From: Sulfurovum sp.
GTDB lineage: Bacteria; Campylobacterota; Campylobacteria; Campylobacterales; Sulfurovaceae
Direction of reading: 5' to 3'
Length of the DNA stretch: 64,000 nucleotides
Assembly (NCBI GenBank): GCA_027049035.1
Contig: JALTVI010000073.1
Coordinates: 89,193 to 153,192, forward strand
Within the stretch, counting starts at the first letter, position 1. Every line of letters begins with the position of its first letter. Below the pieces are notes generated by a model. That model did not search any database and had not been told where the DNA came from. It was given only the letters and a program-made list of their open reading frames with translations. The position numbers were made by a program, and so were the translations under genes. Positions 35,291-45,008 of the stretch are shown one piece after another.

Positions 35291-37618
35291 ATGAATACCC
35301 TACACATCTACCCGACCTCCAGAGCTATTCGTGCAGAGATTGCTGCTGCACTTGAAAATGACGCTTTCCTGCCTGCCTATATGCGTATGGATGAATTCGA
35401 ACAGCGGCTGGTGCTGCTTCCCGGAAAGCAGCGTGTCGATGCGATGCAGCGCATGCTGCTGCTAAGAGAGGCAAGCGCTTTTGAAGCCTTTGAAGGATTG
35501 AAGTTCGACAGGAAGCTGGTGCGCTTCTTTGGCAAGGGGGAGGCGATCTTCCGTTTTTTCGAAGAGCTTTCAGGGGAGAAAGTGGATTTTGAAACACTTG
35601 CACAGGCTGATGCCTATGCGGAGTTTGGCGAACATCTGGAGATTCTTGAAACACTCAGGGAGAACTACCGCAGCATACTTGAGGCAAGAGGGCTGACCGA
35701 CCGCTGCTTCATTCCCGAGAACTATCAGATAAACAGCGCCTTTGTGCAGCAGTATGAGACCATTGAGCTGCACCTTGAGGGGTATCTGAGCCGTTTCGAG
35801 CTGGAACTGCTTGAGCAGGTGGCCAAAGAGACGACCCTGCTGATACACTACCGCACATCCGCATTTACCAAAAAGATGCAGGAGCGTTTTGCCGAAATGG
35901 GAATAAAACTGCCGGACAACAGTGAAGTCTGTTTCGATCTTGGCAGACGCACTGTCGTATCCCAAAGAACGGTTGGAGAGAAACTTTCGGTAAGTGTCAA
36001 AAGTGTGGAGGAGCGTGAAGCGCAGGTGGCGTTGGCATTGGCGCAGATAGAGAAGATGGTGCAAAGCGGTATGGATCCGGAGAAGATAGCGCTGGTACTG
36101 CCCGATGAATCGTTCAAGGAGCACTTCATGCTCTTTGACCGTCTTGGTAATCTCAACTTTGCGATGGGGTACGACTACCGCGGCGGAAGTGTCTACAAAA
36201 AGAGCGATGCGCTTTTTCGTTATCTGCAGACAGGGGAGCAGGAGTATGTGTCGCTGCTTGAGCGCTATGGTATGCCAAAGGAGCGCTATGAGGGGTTGAA
36301 CGGTGCAAAGAAGATGAATATCGCAGCCTTTTTTGAAACGCTGAATGCGCTGGAGCTGCTGGAGAGAAGCAAGGCGCGAATAGAGGAGCTGCGAAACGAC
36401 TTTCTGGGGCTGTTCGGGGGGTATGAGGAGTCGCTTGAGAGCTGGCTCTTTCTCTGGCTCAAGGCGCTCTCATCCGTTACGACAGATGACGTCCGCGGCG
36501 GCAAGGTGACCGTGCTTGGTGTGCTGGAGACGCGGGGCGTGGCGTTTGACGGGGTGGTGGTTGTCGATTTCAACGAAAACATCGTGCCTGCAACCACCAC
36601 CAAAGACCGATTCCTCAACTCTTCGGTGCGCCGTTTTGCCGGTCTACCCACAAAGACGGACAGAGAAGCGCTGCAGAAGCAGTTCTACATGCATCTGCTT
36701 GAGAGTGCGAAAGAAGCGGTGCTTATCTACAGCAGTGCCGACGATCGGCTGCCGTCAAAATTTCTCTATGAACTGGGTCTGGAAAAGGCACCCTGCAGCA
36801 GTGTGCCCCTGCAGCTGCTCTACAGTGAATCCTCGCAGCTGATCGCTCAGAGCGATCCGGTAGTGCACGGTTTCGATGCGACAAAGATAGCGTGGTCCCC
36901 CTCGCGTCTGAAGACCTACCTTGGCTGCAGACGGAAGTACTACTACCGTTACATCGAAAAGATAGAGGCCCCCAAAGAGGAGGAGCTCAACGAGGGGCTC
37001 TTTTTGCACAAGGTGCTTGACGCACTCTTTGACAGTGAAGACCGCTACGAAGAGGAGTCGCAGATGCAGCAGAAGCTTGAGAAGCTGCTCTATGCGCTTC
37101 ATCCGCTTGAAAATACCAAGGCAAGCTACCAGAAGCTTCTGTGGGCGCAGAAGCTCAAACCCTTTGTGCAAAAGCAGGTAGCGCACTTCAGAAACGGCTG
37201 GCGTGTCGTTGCGCGTGAAGAGGAGATAAGTGGAGAGATCGGCGGTCTTCGTTTCAAGGGGCGTATCGACCGGTTGGACCAGAACGAAACGGGCACGCTG
37301 GTGCTTGACTACAAGAGTGGATCGACAGTTGAAGCACAGAAAATCAAGAACCTTGAAACGCTGAGCGACTTTCAGATGAGTATCTACCACCATCTGCTTG
37401 CACCGCGCTACCAAAACCTTACGCTTGCCTTTGTCAAGATCCTTGAAGAGGGACAGGTTGAAGAGATCAAGGCGCTGGAGGAGAAGAACGAAATGCTTGC
37501 CAAACACATTGTGGCACTCAAGCAGACCGAAAGTTTCGTTGCCCAAAAGTGTGAATCGCTGCAAATCTGCAAGTATTGTGAATATGCACTGATGTGCGGA
37601 CGGGGAGAGTATCTATGA
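35291..37618 (+). CDS. addB: AddB-like nuclease/helicase subunit (PD-(D/E)XK)
   Basis: This 775-residue protein is the AddB-type partner of a double-strand break repair nuclease. An inactive UvrD-like region fills the first two thirds, for example RGVAFDGVVVVDFNENIVP. The C-terminal PD-(D/E)XK nuclease domain shows GRIDRLDQ and LVLDYKSG. It is framed by an iron-sulfur cluster pattern: one Cys in YLGCRRKYYYRY and three in CESLQICKYCEYALMC. ATG 35291 follows a TATACT -10-like sequence closely. The stop overlaps the addA ATG (ATGA). Confidence 0.85.
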   Translation: MNTLHIYPTSRAIRAEIAAALENDAFLPAYMRMDEFEQRLVLLPGKQRVDAMQRMLLLREASAFEAFEGLKFDRKLVRFFGKGEAIFRFFEELSGEKVDFETLAQADAYAEFGEHLEILETLRENYRSILEARGLTDRCFIPENYQINSAFVQQYETIELHLEGYLSRFELELLEQVAKETTLLIHYRTSAFTKKMQERFAEMGIKLPDNSEVCFDLGRRTVVSQRTVGEKLSVSVKSVEEREAQVALALAQIEKMVQSGMDPEKIALVLPDESFKEHFMLFDRLGNLNFAMGYDYRGGSVYKKSDALFRYLQTGEQEYVSLLERYGMPKERYEGLNGAKKMNIAAFFETLNALELLERSKARIEELRNDFLGLFGGYEESLESWLFLWLKALSSVTTDDVRGGKVTVLGVLETRGVAFDGVVVVDFNENIVPATTTKDRFLNSSVRRFAGLPTKTDREALQKQFYMHLLESAKEAVLIYSSADDRLPSKFLYELGLEKAPCSSVPLQLLYSESSQLIAQSDPVVHGFDATKIAWSPSRLKTYLGCRRKYYYRYIEKIEAPKEEELNEGLFLHKVLDALFDSEDRYEEESQMQQKLEKLLYALHPLENTKASYQKLLWAQKLKPFVQKQVAHFRNGWRVVAREEEISGEIGGLRFKGRIDRLDQNETGTLVLDYKSGSTVEAQKIKNLETLSDFQMSIYHHLLAPRYQNLTLAFVKILEEGQVEEIKALEEKNEMLAKHIVALKQTESFVAQKCESLQICKYCEYALMCGRGEYL

Positions 37619-40347
37619 ATTTCAAACCCTTTTTGGCCTACTCCGCAAGTGCGGGAAGCGGCAAGACCTTTGCGCTGGCGGTACGCTACATCTCTCTGCT
37701 CTTTATGGGGGAAGCGCCGTCGAACATTCTGGCGGCGACCTTTACCAACAAAGCCGCAGCCGAGATGCGCCAGCGTGTACTGGAGTCGCTCAAACATCTT
37801 GGAGAAAACGAAGCCTTTCTTAATGCCGTCTGCGAACAGACCGGTATGGGCAGAGAAGAGCTCTTTGCCAAGCAGCCCGAAGTGCTTTCACGCTTTCTCT
37901 CATCGACATCGCATATTGTGACGCTTGACAGTTTTTTTGCTTCCATTTTACGTGCGGCATCGCTTGAGATCGGGCTTGAACCGGACTTCGTAACCAAAGA
38001 GGAGGCGCACGAGAAGCTGGAGACGCACTTTCTCGATACCCTTGAACACGAAGGCAGGCTTGGCTCTCTCGTGCAGCTTGCACTCGACATCGAAGACAAA
38101 CGCTTTACGAAGATATTCGACCTGATGCAGACATTCTACAAAGCCGATCCTCTTTTGCCTGAACCCCCGGAGGTCTTTGAAAACATCAAAACGCTTGAAG
38201 AGAAGATCGAAGCGGCACGCCATACCCTTTATGAAGCGGTCGTCGCATCCGGTGCCTCTAAAACCGCCATCAACAACTTCGCACCGGCCAGCGCCAAGAA
38301 GCTCTTTGGCAAAAGTGTCTTTTCCAAGCCGTCGCTGACGGAGCACAACAACTACAGAAAATACATCAAGACGCACCCGGAGATAGAGACAGGCTATCAG
38401 GAACTCAAAGCGTTGTTGGCGGAGTGGGGGCAACTGAAAGAGGCAATCGTACTTCAGGCCGTTTACGATGTCTACGGCTACTACAAAAGTGCGATTGTAG
38501 GCAATGCGGCGGCAACGGGGGTGCTGACATTCGATGACCTGACCTACTTCACCTACCGGCTGCTTTATGAGAGTGTCAGCAAAGAGTTCATCTACTTCAA
38601 GATCGATGCGAAGTTCCGCCACATTCTGCTCGATGAGTTTCAGGACACCTCCACGCTGCAGTTTCTGCTGCTCAAGCCGATGATCGACGAGATCTTTGCC
38701 GGCAAGGGGCAGGGGGAGTTCAGAAGTTTCTTCTATGTCGGCGATACCAAACAGTCGCTCTACCGTTTCAGAGGTGGGGTGGAGGAGCTTTTCGACAAGG
38801 TTGCCGAGCGCTACGAGATCGATATAGAGCAGATGGACACCAACTACCGAAGTGCCAAAGCGGTGGTCGAGCAGGTGAATCTCTGGTTCGAGCCGGTGAT
38901 GCCGGGCTATGTGCCGCAAAAGAGCGGTCCCGATGCAAATGATGGGTATGTAGAGGTTATCGAGAACGAGGAGCTTTTGGAAGAGGCGGTCGCACAGGCG
39001 AAACGGCTGATAGATGCCGGTGTGTGTGTCGACGAGATCGCTTTTCTTGTCAGTACCAACAAAGACGGGCAGGCGCTGCAGGAGGCGTGTGAGAAAGAGG
39101 GTATCGCGACACTCCTGAAGACCTCCTCGTCACTGAAGCATCTGCCAAAGATCGCTGCACTGGCTGCGATGACATCCTACCTCTTTTACGGGGAGCGCAT
39201 AGACGCGGAGCCGCTGTTGCAGAGGGTCGGCAAGAAGATCGGTGAGATAGACACGGCGTGGTTCCACCCGTTCATGTCGCCGCTGCAGGTGCTTGACCGG
39301 CTGGTGCGGGAGTTTGGCTATTTCGACGAAGACCCCAACATTCTCAAACTGTTGGAGTTCGCATCCGCTTTCAGCGACATACCCACCTTTCTGGAGGAGT
39401 TCGAGACCTCCAGCATCGCCATCGCCTCTCATTCGGTGCACGGAGCGAACATCATGACGATACACGGCTCCAAAGGGCTGGAGTTTCCCTATGTCATTGT
39501 GATGGACAAGCTGACCAAGCCCAACAACGACACCGCGCCGTTGATCTTTCACTACAACGATGCGTTGTACATTGATAAAATTCTCTACCGCATCAAGGGC
39601 AGGGAGCATTTTGACGAGTTCTATGCCAAGATTCTTGAAGAACGTAAAGTATCGTCACGCAAAGACAAACTCAATGTGCTCTACGTGGCACTGACAAGGG
39701 CGGTAGAGGGGCTGCTGGTACTTAAAAAGCCGGAGGGTTCCATTTTTGACCTGCTGCAAATAAAGCCGCTTGCCAGGGGTGCATTGAAAATTGCTTCAGA
39801 GAGCACAGAGAAAGAGAAAACGTGCGTCACCGAAGCGCTGCCCAAAGAGGTAAGTTTCTACGGACGCCTTGAAGTTAAAGGCGAAGAGGATGAAGAGCGG
39901 GAGCTTGGAGCCATCCATTTCGGTATTGCGCTGCACTACGGGTTGGAGATGATGGGCAGCTTCGATGCTGCAAGTCTTGACGAGGCCATGGTCGCTGTGG
40001 AAAACCGTTACGGGCAGCGTGTCGGCAGAGAGGGGCTGGAGGAGATACGGCGGCGCATAGAGATGCTGCTGGCACACAAACCCTTTATGCAGCTGCTTGA
40101 GGGTGCGGCACTCAGCAAAGAGCAGGCACTCAGCTACAACGGAGAACTCAAGCAGGTGGATCTGCTGCTTGACTATGAAGATCGTGCGATGGTGGTCGAC
40201 TACAAGAGTTCACGCCAATACAGTTTCAAGCACCGGGAGCAGGTAGCATGGTATGTCAAAGCGGTTGGTTCGCTGTTGAAAAAACCGACTGAGGGGGTAC
40301 TGGTTTATCTTGAAAAAGAGGGAATTTCACTTATAAACTTAAAATAA
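37615..40347 (+). CDS. addA: AddA/RecB-like helicase-nuclease
   Basis: This 910-residue UvrD-family helicase unwinds and resects broken DNA ends together with AddB. Helicase motifs are SASAGSGKTFAL (Walker A, about 11-22), ATFTNKAAAEMRQRV, LLDEFQDTSTLQ (Walker B), VGDTKQSLYRFRGG, TIHGSKGLEFPYVIV and VLYVALTRAVEGLLV. The C-terminus carries a RecB-type nuclease motif, with QVDLLLDYED and MVVDYKSSRQ. It is shorter than typical AddA (about 1200 aa), as is usual in Campylobacterota. It overlaps addB by 4 bp and sits 93 bases upstream of rplM. Confidence 0.9.
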   Translation: MNFKPFLAYSASAGSGKTFALAVRYISLLFMGEAPSNILAATFTNKAAAEMRQRVLESLKHLGENEAFLNAVCEQTGMGREELFAKQPEVLSRFLSSTSHIVTLDSFFASILRAASLEIGLEPDFVTKEEAHEKLETHFLDTLEHEGRLGSLVQLALDIEDKRFTKIFDLMQTFYKADPLLPEPPEVFENIKTLEEKIEAARHTLYEAVVASGASKTAINNFAPASAKKLFGKSVFSKPSLTEHNNYRKYIKTHPEIETGYQELKALLAEWGQLKEAIVLQAVYDVYGYYKSAIVGNAAATGVLTFDDLTYFTYRLLYESVSKEFIYFKIDAKFRHILLDEFQDTSTLQFLLLKPMIDEIFAGKGQGEFRSFFYVGDTKQSLYRFRGGVEELFDKVAERYEIDIEQMDTNYRSAKAVVEQVNLWFEPVMPGYVPQKSGPDANDGYVEVIENEELLEEAVAQAKRLIDAGVCVDEIAFLVSTNKDGQALQEACEKEGIATLLKTSSSLKHLPKIAALAAMTSYLFYGERIDAEPLLQRVGKKIGEIDTAWFHPFMSPLQVLDRLVREFGYFDEDPNILKLLEFASAFSDIPTFLEEFETSSIAIASHSVHGANIMTIHGSKGLEFPYVIVMDKLTKPNNDTAPLIFHYNDALYIDKILYRIKGREHFDEFYAKILEERKVSSRKDKLNVLYVALTRAVEGLLVLKKPEGSIFDLLQIKPLARGALKIASESTEKEKTCVTEALPKEVSFYGRLEVKGEEDEERELGAIHFGIALHYGLEMMGSFDAASLDEAMVAVENRYGQRVGREGLEEIRRRIEMLLAHKPFMQLLEGAALSKEQALSYNGELKQVDLLLDYEDRAMVVDYKSSRQYSFKHREQVAWYVKAVGSLLKKPTEGVLVYLEKEGISLINLK

Positions 40348-40380
40348 ACTGAATTTAAATAAATTTTAAGAATAAGTGGG

Positions 40381-40386
40381 TACAAT
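40381..40386 (+). promoter_or_regulatory. Candidate -10 box for rplM-rpsI
   Basis: TACAAT lies 54 bases upstream of the rplM start, in an A/T-rich region after the addA stop. Confidence 0.45.
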
Positions 40387-40440
40387 CCGTCCACCAAAAG
40401 AGCTGCACTGCAGTTTTTTATTCAAAACAAGGAAACCATC

Positions 40441-40866
40441 ATGAAAATGACAAAAGTCGTAAAACCTCATGAAGTACAGCGTGACTGGGTCCTGGTCGAT
40501 GCAGAAGGTAAAACTTTCGGTCGTATCCTGACAGAAGTCGCTTCGATTCTCAGAGGAAAGCACAAGCCCTCTTTCACACCAAACGTCGACTGTGGTGACT
40601 ACGTAGTCATCATCAACGCTGAAAAAGCGAAATTCACCGGTGTCAAAATGGATGAGAAAGAGTACTTCACGCACTCTGGCTACTTCGGTTCTACAAAGTC
40701 CAAGAAGCTCAGCGACATGCTTGAAAACCACACTGAAAAGCTCTACAAGCTTGCGGTAAGAGGGATGCTCCCCAAGACAAAACTCGGTAAGCAGATGCTC
40801 AAGAAACTGAAAGTGTATGCCGGTTCCGAACATCCGCACACTGCACAAATCAATAAGGAAGCGTAA
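40441..40866 (+). CDS. rplM: 50S ribosomal protein L13
   Basis: This 141-residue large-subunit protein has the family segments [39 protein letters not shown], and [16 protein letters not shown]. Length is normal. It is followed after 2 bases by rpsI, the usual pairing. Confidence 0.97.
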   Translation: MKMTKVVKPHEVQRDWVLVDAEGKTFGRILTEVASILRGKHKPSFTPNVDCGDYVVIINAEKAKFTGVKMDEKEYFTHSGYFGSTKSKKLSDMLENHTEKLYKLAVRGMLPKTKLGKQMLKKLKVYAGSEHPHTAQINKEA

Positions 40867-40868
40867 TC

Positions 40869-41258
40869 ATGGCAACTATTTATGCAACAGGAAAAAGAAA
40901 AGCGGCGATCGCTAAAGTCTGGATCACTCCGGGTAACGGTGAAATGCTCATCAACGGCAAAACACTCGATCAGTGGCTCGGTGGTCACGAAACTCTGAAA
41001 ATGAAAGTCAGACTGCCGCTTGAAGCGACAAAGCAGCTTGATTCTCTGAACATCAGAGCGACAACACTGGGCGGCGGTTACTCTGCACAGGCAGACGCGG
41101 TAAAGCACGGTATCTCCAAAGCACTCGTAGCGTACGAGCCCTCTTTCAGAGCGATCCTCAAGCCTATGGGTCTTCTTACTCGTGACTCAAGAGTTGTCGA
41201 GCGTAAGAAACCAGGTAAGAAAAAAGCGAGACGTTCTCCACAGTTCTCAAAAAGATAG
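40869..41258 (+). CDS. rpsI: 30S ribosomal protein S9
   Basis: This 129-residue small-subunit protein begins [18 protein letters not shown] and ends in RRSPQFSKR, the universal C-terminus that reaches the P-site t[24 protein letters not shown] is also typical. It is transcribed with rplM. A GC-rich stretch after the stop (41288-41312) may form a terminator with a following pyrimidine tract. Confidence 0.97.
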   Translation: MATIYATGKRKAAIAKVWITPGNGEMLINGKTLDQWLGGHETLKMKVRLPLEATKQLDSLNIRATTLGGGYSAQADAVKHGISKALVAYEPSFRAILKPMGLLTRDSRVVERKKPGKKKARRSPQFSKR

Positions 41259-41415
41259 TCGGTACACTTTACCGCACTCTCTTCGCTCCGAACCTTTCTG
41301 GGTTTGGGGTTTCTTCTCTTATTCATTATCTTTCTGGCAAGTATCTTTTCCCACATAAAATAAAAAACTGTTCGTTTCTTACATTGACATTCTCTCTGTG
41401 ATAGAGTAAAATATA

Positions 41416-41426
41416 GTCATAATGAC
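41416..41426. promoter_or_regulatory. Short palindrome GTCATAATGAC before the Phd/PIN pair
   Basis: The 11-base palindrome lies 17 bases upstream of the antitoxin start and could be its operator, since Phd/YefM antitoxins repress their own promoters. Confidence 0.4.
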
Positions 41427-41442
41427 CACTAAGGATGCTATG

Positions 41443-41733
41443 ATGATAATAAATGCAGCGGATGCAAAAGCGAAGTTTTCAAGTTTACTGGCACTTGCCG
41501 GGCTTGGACGAGAAGAGGTCATCATTTCCAAACGCAATAAACCGACAGCTGTGCTTATTTCGTATGAAACATTTTTGAAAATGAAAAAAAGAGAGGACGC
41601 GGCGATAGACAAAACAGCGTGGGAGAGTCTGCCCACATCACTGGACAAGTTTGTCGGTATTGTATCTGAAGAGGAGATAGATGAAGATCACAAAAGAAGC
41701 AGAGAGGCATATCTCAAAGAGAAATACCTGTGA
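41443..41733 (+). CDS. Phd/YefM-family antitoxin
   Basis: This 96-residue protein has the Phd/YefM DNA-binding fold at its N-terminus (INAADAKAKFSSLLAL, then EEVIISKRNKPTAVLIS) and a disordered charged C-terminal tail that would wrap the toxin. It overlaps the PIN toxin start (GTGA). AAGGA lies 7 bases before ATG 41443; ATG 41440 directly upstream is in frame too. The pair probably autoregulates. Confidence 0.85.
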   Translation: MIINAADAKAKFSSLLALAGLGREEVIISKRNKPTAVLISYETFLKMKKREDAAIDKTAWESLPTSLDKFVGIVSEEEIDEDHKRSREAYLKEKYL

Positions 41734-42116
41734 AAATCTTTGTTGATACCAATATCTTTATTGATATATTGCTGGGTAGAGAGCCTTTTGTGGGACATTC
41801 CGCACTTGTGTACAAGTTGTGCGAAAACGGTCTAATTGAGGGGTATATTGCACCTATTACCGTCAATAACATTCATTATATATGCCGAAAGGTACACAAC
41901 ACTACGGCAATCAAAGCTTTTTTGCACAAGGTATCAAAAGATTTTACCATTGCGCCTATGGACAGTATAACTATAGAAAAAGCAAACAGCTTGTCTATAG
42001 GCGATTATGAAGATGCGCTGCAGTATGCAATGGCACTCCAGGTTGGAGCCGAATGTCTTGTAACACGAAATACCAAAGATTTCAAACATATCGCACATAA
42101 AGGTTTGTACCCCTGA
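41730..42116 (+). CDS. PIN-domain toxin (VapC-like RNase)
   Basis: This 128-residue PIN protein has the acidic active-site residues: Asp in KIFVDTNIFIDILLG at the N-terminus, Asp-Glu-Asp in SIGDYEDALQYAMAL, and the last one in LVTRNTKDFKH. These coordinate the metal for RNA cleavage. It begins at GTG inside the antitoxin stop codon. The pair is small and self-contained between rpsI and unrelated genes, suggesting horizontal transfer. Confidence 0.88.
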   Translation: MKIFVDTNIFIDILLGREPFVGHSALVYKLCENGLIEGYIAPITVNNIHYICRKVHNTTAIKAFLHKVSKDFTIAPMDSITIEKANSLSIGDYEDALQYAMALQVGAECLVTRNTKDFKHIAHKGLYP

Positions 42117-42166
42117 AATGTTTATTGCAGAGGTAGGATAGTATCAAGGTACTTTATAAAAAGGTA

Positions 42167-42988
42167 CTAACTGGGATTGACCAAAAAGTATGCACCAATT
42201 GCAAACACAAGTGCTGCGACACTCCGTTTGATGACCACACCGATGTTGTTACCCACCTGGCAGGAGGAGCACTGCTTGTACTTTTTCGATTCGTAAAAGG
42301 CGTAGACAAAGAAGCCTGCCATCAGCAGTAAAACAGCAGGGAAGGCGATCTTGTCAAAGAGGTAGATATTCTCGACCGTGCTCTTTTCGAACTTGAAGAG
42401 CGGTGTGAGCAGTGAGAGACCCATGAAGAAGAGAATTTTGTCCGCAAAGGAGACGAAGTAGTCCTTTTTGGAGAAGGTGGGGCAGACATCGCCAGCCTGC
42501 GGAACAAGCCCCTTACCCTCCAGTGCAGCCAAAATCTGCTCTCTTTGCTTCTTGTCGATGCGATCGAGCATCGTGCCACCAAGCGAGAAGTCCATCATCT
42601 GCTGAAACATTGCGGCAAAGTGTCTGTCGTTGTCGACGTCCATATAGCAGGTATTGCCGTGGCGGTCTTCGTAGACAATTTTGAGCTTTTCATAGCGGGG
42701 GACAAAGGCACTGATGTCGGGGTAGTAGCTGCTGCGCTCTTCGGCTTCGAAGGGCTTTTCTTTTCTCAGAATACGCGGATTGGCGAACTCGATATACTCG
42801 TCGCCCTTTTTGACGATGAACATATTGAAAGGGTGGGCAACCTGCATGGCGCTGAGTGCATCAAGACCGTGGTGCTCCATCGTCTCTCTGATATCATCGA
42901 AGAGTCTGCCCACACTCTCATCGAAGCCGCGTACGTCGCCGCAGGCCAAAATACGGTCATCGGGATAGACTACCAGCTCTTTGATCAT
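42167..42988 (-). CDS. Peptide deformylase-like pseudoenzyme with C-terminal membrane domain
   Basis: This 273-residue protein aligns by eye with peptide deformylase over about 1-165, but the catalytic motifs are lost. GxGLAAxQ reads LDALSAMQVAH, EGCLS is replaced by ERSSYYPD, and the HExxH zinc helix reads QQMMDF where Q-H-E-M-D-H is expected. The second part has two or three hydrophobic segments (about 190-205, 217-237 and 250-271) with a CSSC pair between them. It cannot be a normal deformylase. Start ATG 42988 has AAGGA 7 bases upstream; the longer frame to 43006 is less likely. It is downstream of sqr in the same direction. Confidence 0.7.
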   Translation of the reverse strand: MIKELVVYPDDRILACGDVRGFDESVGRLFDDIRETMEHHGLDALSAMQVAHPFNMFIVKKGDEYIEFANPRILRKEKPFEAEERSSYYPDISAFVPRYEKLKIVYEDRHGNTCYMDVDNDRHFAAMFQQMMDFSLGGTMLDRIDKKQREQILAALEGKGLVPQAGDVCPTFSKKDYFVSFADKILFFMGLSLLTPLFKFEKSTVENIYLFDKIAFPAVLLLMAGFFVYAFYESKKYKQCSSCQVGNNIGVVIKRSVAALVFAIGAYFLVNPS

Positions 42989-43061
42989 CGTAACATCCTT
43001 TTGCAATACTTTCTAAAACATTCGACTAAAGGAAAATTGTAGGAAATATTGGGTTAGACAG

Positions 43062-43077
43062 GGTGCAGGCTAAAGCC
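43062..43077. terminator. Hairpin GCAGGC-TAAA-GCCTGC after the sqr operon
   Basis: A perfect 6-bp stem with a 4-base loop lies 11 bases past the stop of the 57-residue gene (minus strand). It lacks a T-run and may be a REP-like sequence or a weak terminator. Confidence 0.4.
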
Positions 43078-43087
43078 TGCAAGGGGT

Positions 43088-43261
43088 TTAGTGGCTCTTT
43101 TGAACCACAATGATCATTTTGATGTTGATGATGATAAATCGAATGAACTGCCAGATCAGACAGGTTCGCATAAATTTGACGAACGGTGTGGGTACCATTG
43201 TCTCGAAACTCTTTTCGTACGCTTTGACGTTTTGTTCAATTGAGTGGTCTACACTTCCCAT
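43088..43261 (-). CDS. 57-residue membrane-associated protein downstream of sqr
   Basis: A 58-codon frame runs from ATG 43261 to TAA at 43090-43088 with GTAAGGAG upstream. The protein starts MGSVDHSIEQNVKAYEKSF, followed by VPTPFVKFMRTCLIWQF and an isoleucine-rich stretch (IRFIIINIKMIIVV) that may lie in or on the membrane. It is 51 bases downstream of the sqr stop. It may anchor or assist SQR at the membrane; this is inference from its place and shape. Confidence 0.6.
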   Translation of the reverse strand: MGSVDHSIEQNVKAYEKSFETMVPTPFVKFMRTCLIWQFIRFIIINIKMIIVVQKSH

Positions 43262-43312
43262 TGTTTCTCCTTACTTTGTTTCTTTTTAAGTCTCTGAACA
43301 ATCCGTTTTGGA

Positions 43313-44782
43313 TTATTCAGGTATCAGTGTCCAGCCCGGCTTGAGCTTCGCTTTGTAAATGAAGAGGTGATGCAGGATGTGCTTGATCCAGTGTCCTGCA
43401 AGACCGATCTCACCAAATGTATAGTCAAGGTCACGTCCGATGCCCGGATACTTTTCGAAGTCCGGTACGACAGGGTAGACAGTCAGCGCTGCAGCAGTAC
43501 CGTCAGTCAGGCCCTTACCTGCAGAGGCGACACACGCTGCACCCATTTCAGCCATGGAAGCTTCATGCAGGTGCGCTTCGTCACCTTTTTTGATCATATC
43601 GACAATAGAGTGCGCTACCGCTTTACCGATGATTCCTGAAGGCATTCCCGTTCTTGGAGGAGTTGGTGTAATCGGTGTGCCGTTTGGTGACTGCATAGGC
43701 TTGGAGATAGGGTGTGGCGGTGCAAATGCGATACCACAGGCAAAGATGTTCTTATATTCAGGGTTCTGGTAGGTTCTTGGCCAGTCGGATGCTTTCCACT
43801 CTTCATACGGTTTTGCCGTATAGTCCGCATCGACCTTGAGGAAGCCGTTTGGTGCGAAGATCTTGTCTGTCATATCTTCGCCGTTCTTGTCGTACGCTTT
43901 GAGCCCGACACCGGCAAACGGAGGAATAAGCATTGCAAAATCGAACTCCTCTTCTCCTGTAGAGCCGTCAAGCAGTTCGTAATGTACTTTACCCTCTTCG
44001 ACTTTGTTGACGTGCGCGCCGACCATCCAGTCTACGCCGCGCTCGACAAAGAGAGATTCTGCAAAGAGTTTGGAGCTTGCCGCATACATACCGCGCTTGA
44101 TGTGCAGACCGCCGATACCGAAGTCACCGATAAACGATTCGTTGGAGATCCACTTGATTTCAAGATTGTCTCTTACCCCAGCTTTGCGTGCTTCGTGTTC
44201 GATGTTGAAGATGTACTCGAATGCTGCACCCTGGCAGGTACACATACCGTGACCGGTACCGACGAGTACTTTCTGCTTTGAGGTTTTTGCCTTTTCGAAG
44301 AGCTGCTGCAGTTCGAGATTCGCGTGGATTGCGTGGTCAGCCGTACAGACAGAAACGGTGTGGTCTCCAAGCTGCCCTTTGCCGTTGCCAAGACCCGGTG
44401 TCGCATCGAAGTTGAGTTTCGGACCGGTTGCATTGATGAGATAATCGTATGTGATCTCTTCGGTCTGACCCTCTTTGCCCTGTTCAGTGTATTCGATGGT
44501 GATATAAGGTGTATCGCTGTCGGCTTTTCCTTCGGGGTGAATGGAGACAGCCTTTGCCTGCCGGAAATCGATACCCGCTTTTTCATAGACAGGGGCAAGA
44601 GGGAATACGACATCCTCTTTTTGCATCTGCCCGACGCCTACCCAGATATTTGATGGGATCCAGTTCCACTGTGAGTTGGGGGTGACCACCACTACTTCGT
44701 GCTCGTCGCCCAGCCACTTTTTTGCGAATGTCGCGGCAGTGTGTCCGGAGACACCACCACCCATTACTACTAATCGTGCCAT
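43313..44782 (-). CDS. sqr: Sulfide:quinone oxidoreductase
   Basis: SQR oxidises sulfide to polysulfide and reduces the quinone pool. The 489-residue flavoprotein begins with the FAD fold MARLVVMGGGVSGHTAATFA. It has redox-active Cys candidates at C146 (VSVCTADHA), C181/C183 (GMCTCQGAAFEY) and in KNIFACGIAFAPPHPI. The C-terminal region (LAGHWIKHILHHLFIYKAK) is amphipathic and suits membrane attachment. Its length is closer to the long SQR types than to the 430-residue type I. A TACAAT -10 lies upstream. It supplies electrons for petABC and ccoNOQP in this window. Confidence 0.92.
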   Translation of the reverse strand: MARLVVMGGGVSGHTAATFAKKWLGDEHEVVVVTPNSQWNWIPSNIWVGVGQMQKEDVVFPLAPVYEKAGIDFRQAKAVSIHPEGKADSDTPYITIEYTEQGKEGQTEEITYDYLINATGPKLNFDATPGLGNGKGQLGDHTVSVCTADHAIHANLELQQLFEKAKTSKQKVLVGTGHGMCTCQGAAFEYIFNIEHEARKAGVRDNLEIKWISNESFIGDFGIGGLHIKRGMYAASSKLFAESLFVERGVDWMVGAHVNKVEEGKVHYELLDGSTGEEEFDFAMLIPPFAGVGLKAYDKNGEDMTDKIFAPNGFLKVDADYTAKPYEEWKASDWPRTYQNPEYKNIFACGIAFAPPHPISKPMQSPNGTPITPTPPRTGMPSGIIGKAVAHSIVDMIKKGDEAHLHEASMAEMGAACVASAGKGLTDGTAAALTVYPVVPDFEKYPGIGRDLDYTFGEIGLAGHWIKHILHHLFIYKAKLKPGWTLIPE

Positions 44783-44820
44783 AGCCTTCCTTCTTTGTTA
44801 AAGTCATTGTTGCAAAATCT

Positions 44821-44826
44821 ATTGTA
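44821..44826 (-). promoter_or_regulatory. Candidate -10 box for sqr
   Basis: ATTGTA on the plus strand gives TACAAT on the minus strand, 39 bases upstream of the sqr ATG. The rest of the space to 45008 is AT-rich with no gene. Confidence 0.5.
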
Positions 44827-45008
44827 GAGCAAGCCGCTTTAAAAGGAAATAAAATTTTAAATATTTATGTTAATTATTTTCTATTCTTATGATATTCATT
44901 ATTTTTTGCCTTTTTTACAGACAATTCATCCATTAAAGCATTCAGTTTTACTGATGAAATAAAGAGTATATTTATCCTATTTATTCACCACCCCGATTGA
45001 GGGAAGTT

